Source: Pseudomonadota bacterium (GTDB taxonomy: Bacteria; Pseudomonadota; Gammaproteobacteria; Xanthomonadales; Xanthomonadaceae). From it: DNA of 11,990 nucleotides. The notes beneath the pieces are model-generated. The model saw only the letters and a program-made list of their open reading frames with translations, was not told the origin of the DNA and did no database searches. The translations under genes and the position numbers were made by a program. Each line of letters begins with the position of its first letter. The first letter of the stretch is position 1. The DNA lies in assembly GCA_023399815.1 (NCBI GenBank), contig JAEWOJ010000172.1, positions 1 through 11,990 on the forward strand. The letters run 5' to 3'. Positions 1 through 5,912 of the stretch are shown piece after piece.

Positions 1-1099
1 CGCTGGGACGGATGATCTTGCCGTCGATGCGCTGCTCGATGATGTGCGCGCTCCAGCCGGCAGTGCGGGCGATCACGAACAGCGGGGTGAACATCGCGGT
101 GGGCACGCCCATCATGTGGTAGCTGACGGCGCTGAACCAGTCCAGGTTCGGGAACATCTTCTTGATGTCCCACATCACCGACTCCAGGCGCTCGGCGATG
201 TCGTACATCTTCATGTTGCCCTGCTCGGCCGACAGCTCGCGGGCCACGTCCTTGATCACCTTGTTGCGCGGATCGGAGACGGTATAGACCGGGTGGCCGA
301 AACCGATCACCACTTCCTTGCGCTCCACCCGCGCCTTGATGTCGGCCTCGGCCTCGTCCGGCGTCTCGTAGCGCTTCTGCACCTCGAACGCGACTTCGTT
401 GGCGCCGCCGTGCTTGGGCCCGCGCAGCGCGCCGATGCCGCCGGCGATGCACGAATACATGTCGCTGCCGGTGCCGGCGATGACGCGGCAGGTGAAGGTG
501 GAGGCGTTGAATTCATGCTCGGCGTACAGGATCAGGCTGGTGTGCATCGCCTTGACCCACGACTCCGGCGGCTGCTCGCCGTGCAGCAGGTGCAGGAAGT
601 GGCCGCCGATGGAGTCGTCGTCGGTCTCCACGTCGATGACGCGGCCGTTGTGGCTCCAGTGGTACCAGTACAGCAGCATCGAGCCGAGGCAGGCCATCAG
701 CTTGTCGGCGATGTCGCGCGCGCCGGGGTGGTTGTGGTCGTCCTTCTCCGGCTGCACGCAGCCCAGCACCGAGACGCCGGTGCGCATCACGTCCATCGGG
801 TGCGCCGACGGCGGCAGTTCCTCCAGCGCGGCCTTGACCGCCGCCGGGATGCCGCGCAGCGACTTCAGCTTGGCCTTGTAGGCGCGCAGCTCGGCGGTGT
901 TCGGCAGCTTGCCGTGCACCAGCAGGTGGGCGATTTCCTCGAATTCGCTGGTATTGGCCAGGTCGAGGATGTCGTAGCCGCGGTAGTGCAGGTCGTTGCC
1001 GGAACGGCCGACGGTACACAGCGCGGTGTTGCCGGCGGCGGTGCCGGACAGCGCGACGGACTTCTTGGGCTTGAAGCCGGGGGTGGTGGTCTCGCTCAT
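1..1099 (-). CDS. prpC: 2-methylcitrate synthase, 3' end cut by window edge
   Basis: Condenses propionyl-CoA with oxaloacetate to 2-methylcitrate, the entry step of the methylcitrate cycle, in the cytoplasm. The first 366 residues are present; the family is usually about 375-390 residues, so only a short C-terminus is missing beyond position 1. Citrate synthase signatures are in order: AEHEFNAS (His195), RGPKHGGAN (His230), GFGHPVYTVSDPR (His269) and FPNLDWFSA (Asp320). The GHPVY form, rather than GHRVY, and the DDHNH segment near residue 122 favour PrpC over GltA. The ATG at 1097-1099 follows GGGAG at a spacing of about 9 bases. It lies downstream of prpB on the same strand, 121 bp away, with a REP pair in the gap, so the two are probably co-transcribed. 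An ordinary GltA-type citrate synthase is the alternative, made unlikely by the prpB neighbour. Confidence 0.95.
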   Translation of the reverse strand, partial: MSETTTPGFKPKKSVALSGTAAGNTALCTVGRSGNDLHYRGYDILDLANTSEFEEIAHLLVHGKLPNTAELRAYKAKLKSLRGIPAAVKAALEELPPSAHPMDVMRTGVSVLGCVQPEKDDHNHPGARDIADKLMACLGSMLLYWYHWSHNGRVIDVETDDDSIGGHFLHLLHGEQPPESWVKAMHTSLILYAEHEFNASTFTCRVIAGTGSDMYSCIAGGIGALRGPKHGGANEVAFEVQKRYETPDEAEADIKARVERKEVVIGFGHPVYTVSDPRNKVIKDVARELSAEQGNMKMYDIAERLESVMWDIKKMFPNLDWFSAVSYHMMGVPTAMFTPLFVIARTAGWSAHIIEQRIDGKIIRPS

Positions 1100-1130
1100 C
1101 GTGGTTTTCTCCCGATCTCTGGATTGCCCA

Positions 1131-1201
1131 TGTAGGAGCGACATCAGTCGCGACGAACGCTTTCCCGGTAATGCCCGGTCGCGACTGACGTCGCTCCTAC
1201 A
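1131..1201. repeat. Inverted pair of REP units between prpB and prpC
   Basis: Two 24-base arms (1131-1154 and 1178-1201) are reverse complements with a single mismatch, separated by 23 bases. Each arm starts TGTAGGAGCGAC and itself folds as GCGAC-ATCA-GTCGC. This is the structure of a GTAG-headed REP unit, and two units face to face form a BIME-like element. Such elements are common in Xanthomonadaceae intergenic regions and are linked to RAYT transposases in general. In an mRNA this would be a very stable hairpin that could act as a terminator or 3'-end stabiliser between the prpB and prpC messages (inference). Confidence 0.93.
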
Positions 1202-1220
1202 GGTGGGTAGTTGGGGACTG

Positions 1221-2105
1221 TTATTTCTTCGCGGCGAACAGCGCATCGAGCTGCTGCTCGAACGCGTGATAGCCGATGCGGTCGTACAGCTCCTCGCGCG
1301 TCTGCATCGCCTCCACCACGCTCTTCTGGTGGCCGTCGCGGCGGATCGCCTCGTAGACATTCTCCGCCGCTTTGTTCGCGGCGCGGAACGCCGACAGCGG
1401 GAACAGCTGGATGGCGACGCCGGCCGAGGCCAGCTCGTCGCGACTGAACAGCGGGGTCTTGCCGAACTCGGTGATGTTGGCCAGCACCGGCACCTTCACC
1501 GCGTCGACGAAGCGCCGGTAGGTGTCCAGGTCGTAGGCGGCCTCGGCGAAGATGCCGTCGGCGCCGGCCTCGACGCAGGCGATGGCGCGCTCGATCGCCG
1601 CGTCCACGCCGTCCACCTGGATCGCATCGGTGCGCGCGATCAGGAAGAAGTCCGGATCGGTCCTGGCGTCGGCGGCGGCCTTCACCCGGTCGACCATCTC
1701 GCCCTGCGACACGATCTCCTTGCCGGGGCGGTGGCCGCAGCGCTTGGCGCCGACCTGGTCCTCGATGTGGCAGGCGGCGGCGCCGGCCTTGATCAGCGAC
1801 TTCACCGTGCGCGCGATGTTGAACGCGCTCGGGCCGAAGCCGGTGTCGATGTCCACCAGCAGCGGCAGGTCGCACACGTCGGTGATGCGGCGCACGTCGA
1901 TCAGCACGTCTTCCAGGGTGTTGATGCCCAGGTCCGGCAGGCCCAGCGAACCGGCCGCGACGCCGCCGCCGGACAGGTAGATGGCCCGGTAGCCGGCACG
2001 CTTGGCCAGCAGCGCATGGTTGGCGTTGATCGCGCCGATCACCTGCAGGGGCTTCTCGGCGGCAAGGGCGGCGCGGAACTGGGCGCCGGCGGAAGAAAGA
2101 CTCAT
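1221..2105 (-). CDS. prpB: Methylisocitrate lyase
   Basis: Cleaves 2-methylisocitrate into pyruvate and succinate, the last step of the methylcitrate cycle. The product is 294 residues, the usual length for PrpB. The isocitrate-lyase-superfamily signature KRCGH (residues 121-125) is present with the catalytic cysteine at 123. The Mg-binding stretch LLVDIDTGFG lies near residues 82-91, the SGGGVAAGSLG phosphate-type loop at 45-55, and HIEDQ at 113-117. The ATG at 2103-2105 is preceded by AGGAG at about 8 bases, so I prefer it to an upstream in-frame ATG near 2186 that would run through the AT-rich regulatory region. It is the first gene of the prpB-prpC unit and is divergent from the HTH-citrate synthase gene. 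A related phosphonomutase/carboxyphosphonoenolpyruvate mutase is excluded by the motif and by the neighbouring prpC. Confidence 0.96.
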   Translation of the reverse strand: MSLSSAGAQFRAALAAEKPLQVIGAINANHALLAKRAGYRAIYLSGGGVAAGSLGLPDLGINTLEDVLIDVRRITDVCDLPLLVDIDTGFGPSAFNIARTVKSLIKAGAAACHIEDQVGAKRCGHRPGKEIVSQGEMVDRVKAAADARTDPDFFLIARTDAIQVDGVDAAIERAIACVEAGADGIFAEAAYDLDTYRRFVDAVKVPVLANITEFGKTPLFSRDELASAGVAIQLFPLSAFRAANKAAENVYEAIRRDGHQKSVVEAMQTREELYDRIGYHAFEQQLDALFAAKK

Positions 2106-2218
2106 GGCTTGGCTCCTGATCGGGCGGCGACGGCGACGCCGTTCCGCGATGGCGCACAATCTGGCACCATCCGAATCATTGATCAATCTTGATTCAATAA
2201 ATCAATATATCGACCACC
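2106..2218. promoter_or_regulatory. Divergent AT-rich regulatory region with nested palindromes
   Basis: This is the 113-bp gap between the divergent prpB and HTH-citrate synthase genes. From about 2171 to 2212 it becomes AT-rich, in sharp contrast to the G+C-rich surroundings. It contains the perfect palindrome ATTGATCAAT (2178-2187). An inverted repeat TTGATT-(5)-AATCAA follows at 2189-2194/2200-2205. The shared half-site TTGAT/ATCAA thus occurs repeatedly, as expected for an operator bound by a dimeric regulator. A possible plus-strand -10, TATATC, lies at 2206-2211, only 7 bases before the ATG at 2219. I cannot place the prpB promoter confidently. Which regulator binds here is unknown. 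Confidence 0.7.
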
Positions 2219-3448
2219 ATGCCCGAACTCCCCGACCCGGAACTGATCCCCGCCAGCGACGCCTGCGCCCTGCTCGGCATCAGCCCGGCCACGCTCTACG
2301 CCTACGTCAGTCGCGGCCAGCTCAGTTCGCGACCGGGCCCGGACCCGCGCAGCCGCGTCTACCTGCGCGCCGAAGTGGAGCGGCTGGCGCAGCGCAAGCG
2401 CGCCGGCCGCGGCGCAGCGCGCGGGGCGGCGCAGAGCCTGGACCGCGGGCTGCCGGTGCTGGAAACGCGGATCTCGCTGATCCGCCCGGACGCGCCGTAT
2501 TACCGCGGCCGCTCGGCGGTGGCGGCAGCGCGGGCCGGCGCCACGCTGGAGGACATCGCGCGGCTGCTGTGGGAATGCGAGGAACAGGACCCGTTCGCCG
2601 CGGCGTCGCCGCCGGCCTGGCCGGAGCGTGTGGCGGCACTGGCCCTGGATGCCGCGTTGCCGCCGCTGGAGCGCACCATGGCCTGCATCCCGCTGCTGGC
2701 GCTGGAGCAACGGCAATCGCTCAACGCCTCGGTCCCGGTGCGGCGCGAAGTGGCGGCGACGCTGCTGCGGCAGAACGCCGCGCTGCTGGTCGGCATCCAG
2801 CCCGACGCACGCCCGGTGCACCGCCTGCTCGCCGACGCATGGCGGCCCGGCGATGCCGGTTTCGCCGAACTGGTGCGCTCGGCGCTGGTGCTGTGCGCCG
2901 ACCACGAACTGAACGTCTCGGCCTTCGCCGCGCGCGTGGTCGCCTCGACCGGCGCGCACCTGCACGCCACCGTCAGCGCCGGCCTGGCCGCGCTGTCCGG
3001 TCCGCGCCACGGCGGCGCCACCGCGCGCGCGCATGCGCTGCTGCTCGACGCCGAGGCCAGCGGCACGCCGACCGCCTTCATCGCCGAACGCTGGCGCCGC
3101 GGCGACGAGCTGCCCGGCTTCAACCACCTGCTCTACCCCGACGGCGACCCGCGCGGCACCGAAATGCTGCGCCAGCTGCGCGGACTGTGCGGCGACACGC
3201 CGCGCATGCGCCACGTCGAGGCGGTGCTGGCCGCCACCGCCGAGCACAGCGGCCAGCATCCGAACATCGACGGCCTGCTCGCGGCGATCTGCTACGTGCA
3301 CGACCTGCCGGGCGCCCACGCGCTGGTGATGTTCGCCACCGCGCGCCTGACCGGCTGGCTGGCGCATGCGCTGGAACAGCAGGCACTGGGCACGCTGATC
3401 CGCCCACGCGCGCGCTACACCGGGTTGGCCCCCGGCAGCATTCTGTAG
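2219..3448 (+). CDS. Citrate-synthase-family protein with N-terminal HTH DNA-binding domain
   Basis: A 409-residue protein in two parts. Residues about 11-58 look like a MerR/excisionase-type helix-turn-helix: ASDACALLGISPATLYAYV followed by a basic wing and VYLRAEVERLAQ. Residues about 78-406 are a citrate synthase fold. Active-site positions are mostly kept: ADHELNVS (His229), SGPRHGGAT (His264), GFNHLLYPDGDPR (His303), HPNIDG (Asp351) and the C-terminal RPRARYTG. The GFGHP/R-V-Y loop is altered to GFNHLLY. Annotated genomes carry such HTH-citrate synthase proteins, but I know of no established function. The divergent position next to prpB-prpC suggests a link to propionate metabolism, as enzyme, sensor or autoregulator (inference). 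The ATG at 2219 has no Shine-Dalgarno sequence, and a TATATC -10-like hexamer sits 7 bases upstream, so the message may be leaderless. The stop is TAG at 3446-3448. Confidence 0.9.
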   Translation: MPELPDPELIPASDACALLGISPATLYAYVSRGQLSSRPGPDPRSRVYLRAEVERLAQRKRAGRGAARGAAQSLDRGLPVLETRISLIRPDAPYYRGRSAVAAARAGATLEDIARLLWECEEQDPFAAASPPAWPERVAALALDAALPPLERTMACIPLLALEQRQSLNASVPVRREVAATLLRQNAALLVGIQPDARPVHRLLADAWRPGDAGFAELVRSALVLCADHELNVSAFAARVVASTGAHLHATVSAGLAALSGPRHGGATARAHALLLDAEASGTPTAFIAERWRRGDELPGFNHLLYPDGDPRGTEMLRQLRGLCGDTPRMRHVEAVLAATAEHSGQHPNIDGLLAAICYVHDLPGAHALVMFATARLTGWLAHALEQQALGTLIRPRARYTGLAPGSIL

Positions 3449-3469
3449 GTCGGGGGCTACGCCCCCGAC
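3449..3469. repeat. REP-like hairpin directly after the HTH-citrate synthase stop codon
   Basis: GTCGGGGGC (3449-3457) and GCCCCCGAC (3461-3469) form a perfect 9-bp stem around a 3-base loop. With the preceding TA of the stop codon it reads GTAGGTCGGGGGC, that is, a GTAG-headed REP of a different stem family from the one at 1131-1201. It could also serve as a transcription end for the upstream gene, although no T-tract follows. Confidence 0.7.
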
Positions 3470-3494
3470 GGGCCCGCCGACACACCCGCCAGAT

Positions 3495-3551
3495 GCGCTG
3501 GGGCCCTTGATCCGCTCACGGGCGCGCTGCACCGGGCTGGCACCAGGCGGC
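3495..3551 (+). pseudogene. Remnant of a citrate synthase 3' end
   Basis: These 57 bases match the end of the neighbouring HTH-citrate synthase gene (3383-3439) at 45 of 57 positions without gaps, 112 bp downstream of it. In the same codon frame the remnant reads ALGPLIRSRARCTGLAPGG against ALGTLIRPRARYTGLAPGS in the intact gene. Seven of the 12 differences are silent. It has no start, no active site and no Shine-Dalgarno sequence, so it is a non-functional fragment. It is either a leftover of a second, tandem citrate synthase gene removed by deletion, or a partial duplication across the REP hairpin. The reading frame happens to stay open into the beta-lactamase gene, which could mislead start calling there. 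Confidence 0.75.
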
Positions 3552-3606
3552 CCGCCACGGCTTCGGAGGCATGCGTCCAGCTCATGGCTGGGCCCGATTT
3601 TTCGCG

Positions 3607-3637
3607 TTGGTGCCGGCACGCAGGCCATCCCTACACT
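3607..3637 (+). promoter_or_regulatory. Possible promoter of the metallo-beta-lactamase gene
   Basis: TACACT at 3632-3637 matches four of six -10 consensus bases and would start transcription near 3644, leaving a short leader with a good ribosome site before the ATG at 3663. The only -35 candidate, TTGGTG at 3607-3612, is weak and its 19-base spacing is long. No operator for a LysR-type regulator of the ampR kind is evident, and no divergent regulator gene is present. Confidence 0.3.
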
Positions 3638-3662
3638 CCTGCGCTTACCGGGAGAGATACCG

Positions 3663-4661
3663 ATGACGACTTCGCTTGCATTGCCGAACCGCGTGGCCCG
3701 ACGCCTGTCGTGCCCCCCTCTTCGCCTGTTCGCCATCGTCGCCACCGCGACCCTGGCCGCCTGCCAACCCGGACCACGCGACGCAGCCCCCGCAGCGGAC
3801 GCGGCGGGATCGACCCACGCCGACGCCACGGCTGCCGCGGTGCCGGCCTGCCCCGCCGACGCAACGGTGATGGACGGCTGGAACGAGCGTGCACCGCCGC
3901 GGCGCATCTTCGGCAACACCTGGTACGTCGGCACCTGCGGCCTGACCGCCTTGCTGGTGACATCGGACCACGGCCACATCCTGCTGGACGGCGCCACCGA
4001 AGCGGCCGGCCCGCTGATCGAAGCGAACATCCGCGCGCTCGGCTTCGACCCGAAGGACGTGAAGTACCTGCTGAACTCGCACGAGCACTACGACCACGCC
4101 GCGGGCCTGGCCTACCTGCAGGGCGTCACCGGCGCGCCCTTGCTGGCGCGCGCGCCGGCCGTCGCCACCCTGCGCAGCGGCAGGAGCGACCGCGACGACC
4201 CGCAGCAGCTCGAACCGCATTCGGCCTTCCCGCCGGTCTCCCGGGTGGAGGTCATCGGCGATGGCGGCACGGTCCGGGTCGGCCCGCTGGCGCTGACCGC
4301 CCATGCGACGCCCGGCCACACGCCCGGCGGCACCAGCTGGACATGGCGCTCCTGCGAGGGCACGCGCTGCATGGACATGGCCTATACCGACAGCACGAGC
4401 GCGATTTCCGACCACGAATACCGCTACCGCGACCATCCCGCGATGGTCGCTGCATTCGACCACGGGCTGGACACGCTGGCCGCGCTGCCCTGCGACATCC
4501 AGATGGCCCCGCATCCCCTGGCGTCGGACCTGTTCGCCCGCCTGCAGGACCAACCCGGAAAGCCGCTGGTCGATGCGGGCGCATGCGCGCGCTACGCCCG
4601 GGCGGGACGCGCCAACCTGGAGAAACGGCTGAGCGATGAAGCCAGCGGCCTGAAACCCTGA
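3663..4661 (+). CDS. Subclass B3 metallo-beta-lactamase, predicted lipoprotein
   Basis: Predicted zinc-dependent hydrolase of beta-lactams, 332 residues. The N-terminus is a lipoprotein signal: Arg residues, a hydrophobic run LFAIVATAT and the lipobox LAAC with Cys34. The protein is therefore probably membrane-anchored on the periplasmic side, with an Ala/Asp-rich linker to about residue 62. Zinc ligands of class B3 are complete: HEHYDH (His140, His142, Asp144, His145), TPGHT (His219) and APHP (His284). The segment YTDSTSAISDHEYRY is the B3 active-site loop, and Cys277/Cys308 match the disulfide of the L1 type. The ATG at 3663 follows GGAGAG at 6 bases and gives the signal peptide; an earlier in-frame ATG at 3507 lies in the citrate synthase remnant and is rejected. 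Substrate range cannot be told from sequence. A B3-fold lactonase is the alternative, less likely given the full motif set. Confidence 0.92.
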   Translation: MTTSLALPNRVARRLSCPPLRLFAIVATATLAACQPGPRDAAPAADAAGSTHADATAAAVPACPADATVMDGWNERAPPRRIFGNTWYVGTCGLTALLVTSDHGHILLDGATEAAGPLIEANIRALGFDPKDVKYLLNSHEHYDHAAGLAYLQGVTGAPLLARAPAVATLRSGRSDRDDPQQLEPHSAFPPVSRVEVIGDGGTVRVGPLALTAHATPGHTPGGTSWTWRSCEGTRCMDMAYTDSTSAISDHEYRYRDHPAMVAAFDHGLDTLAALPCDIQMAPHPLASDLFARLQDQPGKPLVDAGACARYARAGRANLEKRLSDEASGLKP

Positions 4662-4668
4662 AGCCGCG

Positions 4669-4722
4669 CCGGCCGGGAAGCGCCCACGCGTGGCCGCCAT
4701 CGGCCGGAAGCGCCATCCCGGC
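4669..4722. terminator. Dyad-rich gap between convergent genes, possible bidirectional terminator
   Basis: The 79-bp gap between the convergent beta-lactamase and BtuF-like genes holds a direct repeat, GGCCGGGAAGCGCC (4671-4684) and GGCCGGAAGCGCC (4702-4714). It also holds an inner hairpin GGCCG-CCAT-CGGCC (4692-4705) and an outer inverted pair GCCGGGA/TCCCGGC (4672-4678/4716-4722). No T-tract is present on either strand, so a classical intrinsic terminator is not shown. Confidence 0.3.
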
Positions 4723-4740
4723 GCAGCATTGAGTGGACCG

Positions 4741-5550
4741 TTACTCCCGCGCGGGCGCCTGCTTCTTCGACCAGGCCTGGACGATGGCCGCGATCGCCTG
4801 CACGCCGTCGGTCAGCGCCGCCGGGCCGGGTTGCAGGATGATCGGCGACTTGATCTCGTGCAGTTCGCCGTCGCGCACCGCGCGTATCGCCTCCCAGCCC
4901 GGCCGCGCGGCCACGCGCTCGGGGCGGAATTTCTTGCCGCACCACGAGCCGATGATGATGTCCGGATCGCGCGCGATCACCGGGTCGCCGTCGGCGAGGA
5001 TGCGCGCCCTGGCCAGCGGCTCGCGCGACAGCTCGGGGAACACGTCGATGCCGCCGGCGATCTCCACCAGCTCGGCGCCCCACTGGATGCCGGTGATGAT
5101 CGGCTCGTCCCACTCCTCCACGTATACGCGCGGCCGCCGCGGCAGGCGCGCGGCCTGGGCGGCGATGGCGTCCAGCCCGCGCTGCAGTTCGTCGGCATAG
5201 GCGTCGGCGCGCGCGGCCACGCCGACCAGCGCGCCGAGCCGGCGGATGTAGTCGAGGATGCCGGCGACGCTGCGGTGGTTGGCAATCCACACTTCCACGC
5301 CGCGGCGGATCAGTTCTGCGGCGATGTCGGCCTGGATGTCGGAAAAACCGATCGCCAGGTCGGGCTTGAGCCTGAGGATTTCCTCCACCTTGGCGCTGGT
5401 GAAGGCGCTGACCTTGGGTTTGTCGCGGCGCGCCTGCGGCGGGCGCACGGTGAAGCCGCTGATGCCGACGATGCGGTCCTGCTCGCCCAGCGCGTACAGG
5501 GTCTCGGTCGGCTCCTCGGTCAGGCAGACGATGCGGCGCGGCCCGCTCAT
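4741..5550 (-). CDS. BtuF-like cobalamin-binding-type protein lacking a signal peptide
   Basis: A 269-residue protein of the periplasmic-binding-protein fold used by BtuF/FepB-type ABC importers (COG0614 type). It begins RIVCLTEEPTETLYALG, then DRIVGISGFTVRPP, VSAFTSAKVEEILRLKPDL and a second lobe around YVEEWDEPIITGIQWG. These are typical of proteins annotated as cobalamin-binding in proteobacteria. Unlike true BtuF it has no signal peptide or lipobox, because the start codon is followed directly by the first beta strand. The ATG at 5548-5550 overlaps the stop of the upstream gene as ATGA, so the start is well fixed. No BtuC or BtuD gene is nearby. It is the last gene of an operon with pdxH and a YqfO-like gene. 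A cytoplasmic ligand-binding role is inferred; the ligand is unknown. Confidence 0.85.
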   Translation of the reverse strand: MSGPRRIVCLTEEPTETLYALGEQDRIVGISGFTVRPPQARRDKPKVSAFTSAKVEEILRLKPDLAIGFSDIQADIAAELIRRGVEVWIANHRSVAGILDYIRRLGALVGVAARADAYADELQRGLDAIAAQAARLPRRPRVYVEEWDEPIITGIQWGAELVEIAGGIDVFPELSREPLARARILADGDPVIARDPDIIIGSWCGKKFRPERVAARPGWEAIRAVRDGELHEIKSPIILQPGPAALTDGVQAIAAIVQAWSKKQAPARE

Positions 5551-5912
5551 GGCGCGGCGAACTCCACGGCGTCGACGAACACCGCCGGGCTGTTCCAGGG
5601 ATGATGCGCGGCGATGCCCTCGTCGAGCAGGCGCTGCAGCCGCTCGCGGTCGCCCGGGACACCGCGCGGAATGCAGAACTCCAGCCGCACCGTGGGCTCG
5701 CAGACCAGCTCGCCGGCCCGGCCGACGGCGCTGGCGGTGCCGGGCTGCACGCGGAACTGCTCCCGCCCCGGCGCCGACTCCCACATGCCGTGCGCATAGC
5801 CGCCGGCGGCGAGGTCGTCCACCGCGAGGATGCCGCGCTTGAGCGCCTCCACGTGCGCCGGCGGCACGAACACGGTGATGCGATGAACCGGATGCAGGCG
5901 CAGCGTGCTCAC
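5547..5912 (-). CDS. YqfO/NIF3-N-terminus-like small protein
   Basis: A 121-residue protein resembling the PII/CutA-like domain found as an insert or stand-alone unit in YqfO/NIF3 relatives (COG3323 type). Matching elements are ITVFVPPAHVEALKRGI at 12-28, GGYAHGMWES at 37-46, EQFRVQPGTASAVGRAGEL at 51-69 and AAHHPWNSPAVFVDAVEF at 101-118. These line up with the VFVPESHLEAV, GNYDHCSW, GQFRPLEG and AHPYEEPAYDV blocks of the family as I recall it. The start is GTG at 5910-5912, overlapping the pdxH stop as GTGA. Its own stop overlaps the next ATG as ATGA, so the three genes are translationally coupled. The function of the stand-alone form is not established; a small-molecule or metal-binding regulatory role is a guess. 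Confidence 0.75.
   Translation of the reverse strand: MSTLRLHPVHRITVFVPPAHVEALKRGILAVDDLAAGGYAHGMWESAPGREQFRVQPGTASAVGRAGELVCEPTVRLEFCIPRGVPGDRERLQRLLDEGIAAHHPWNSPAVFVDAVEFAAP

Noticed and set aside
44..1135. Plus-strand 363-codon frame opposite prpC
   Set aside because: It is antisense to a full-motif citrate synthase family gene and runs into the REP unit; no domain is visible.
3507..3662. N-terminal extension of the beta-lactamase gene to the ATG at 3507
   Set aside because: The extension reads through the citrate synthase remnant and would bury the lipoprotein signal peptide. The ATG at 3663 has a proper ribosome site and signal sequence.
2183..4030. Minus-strand open frame of 615 codons opposite the HTH-citrate synthase and beta-lactamase genes
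   Set aside because: It is antisense to two well-supported genes, has low-complexity Arg/Ala/Gly-rich composition typical of shadow frames in G+C-rich DNA, and shows no recognisable domain.
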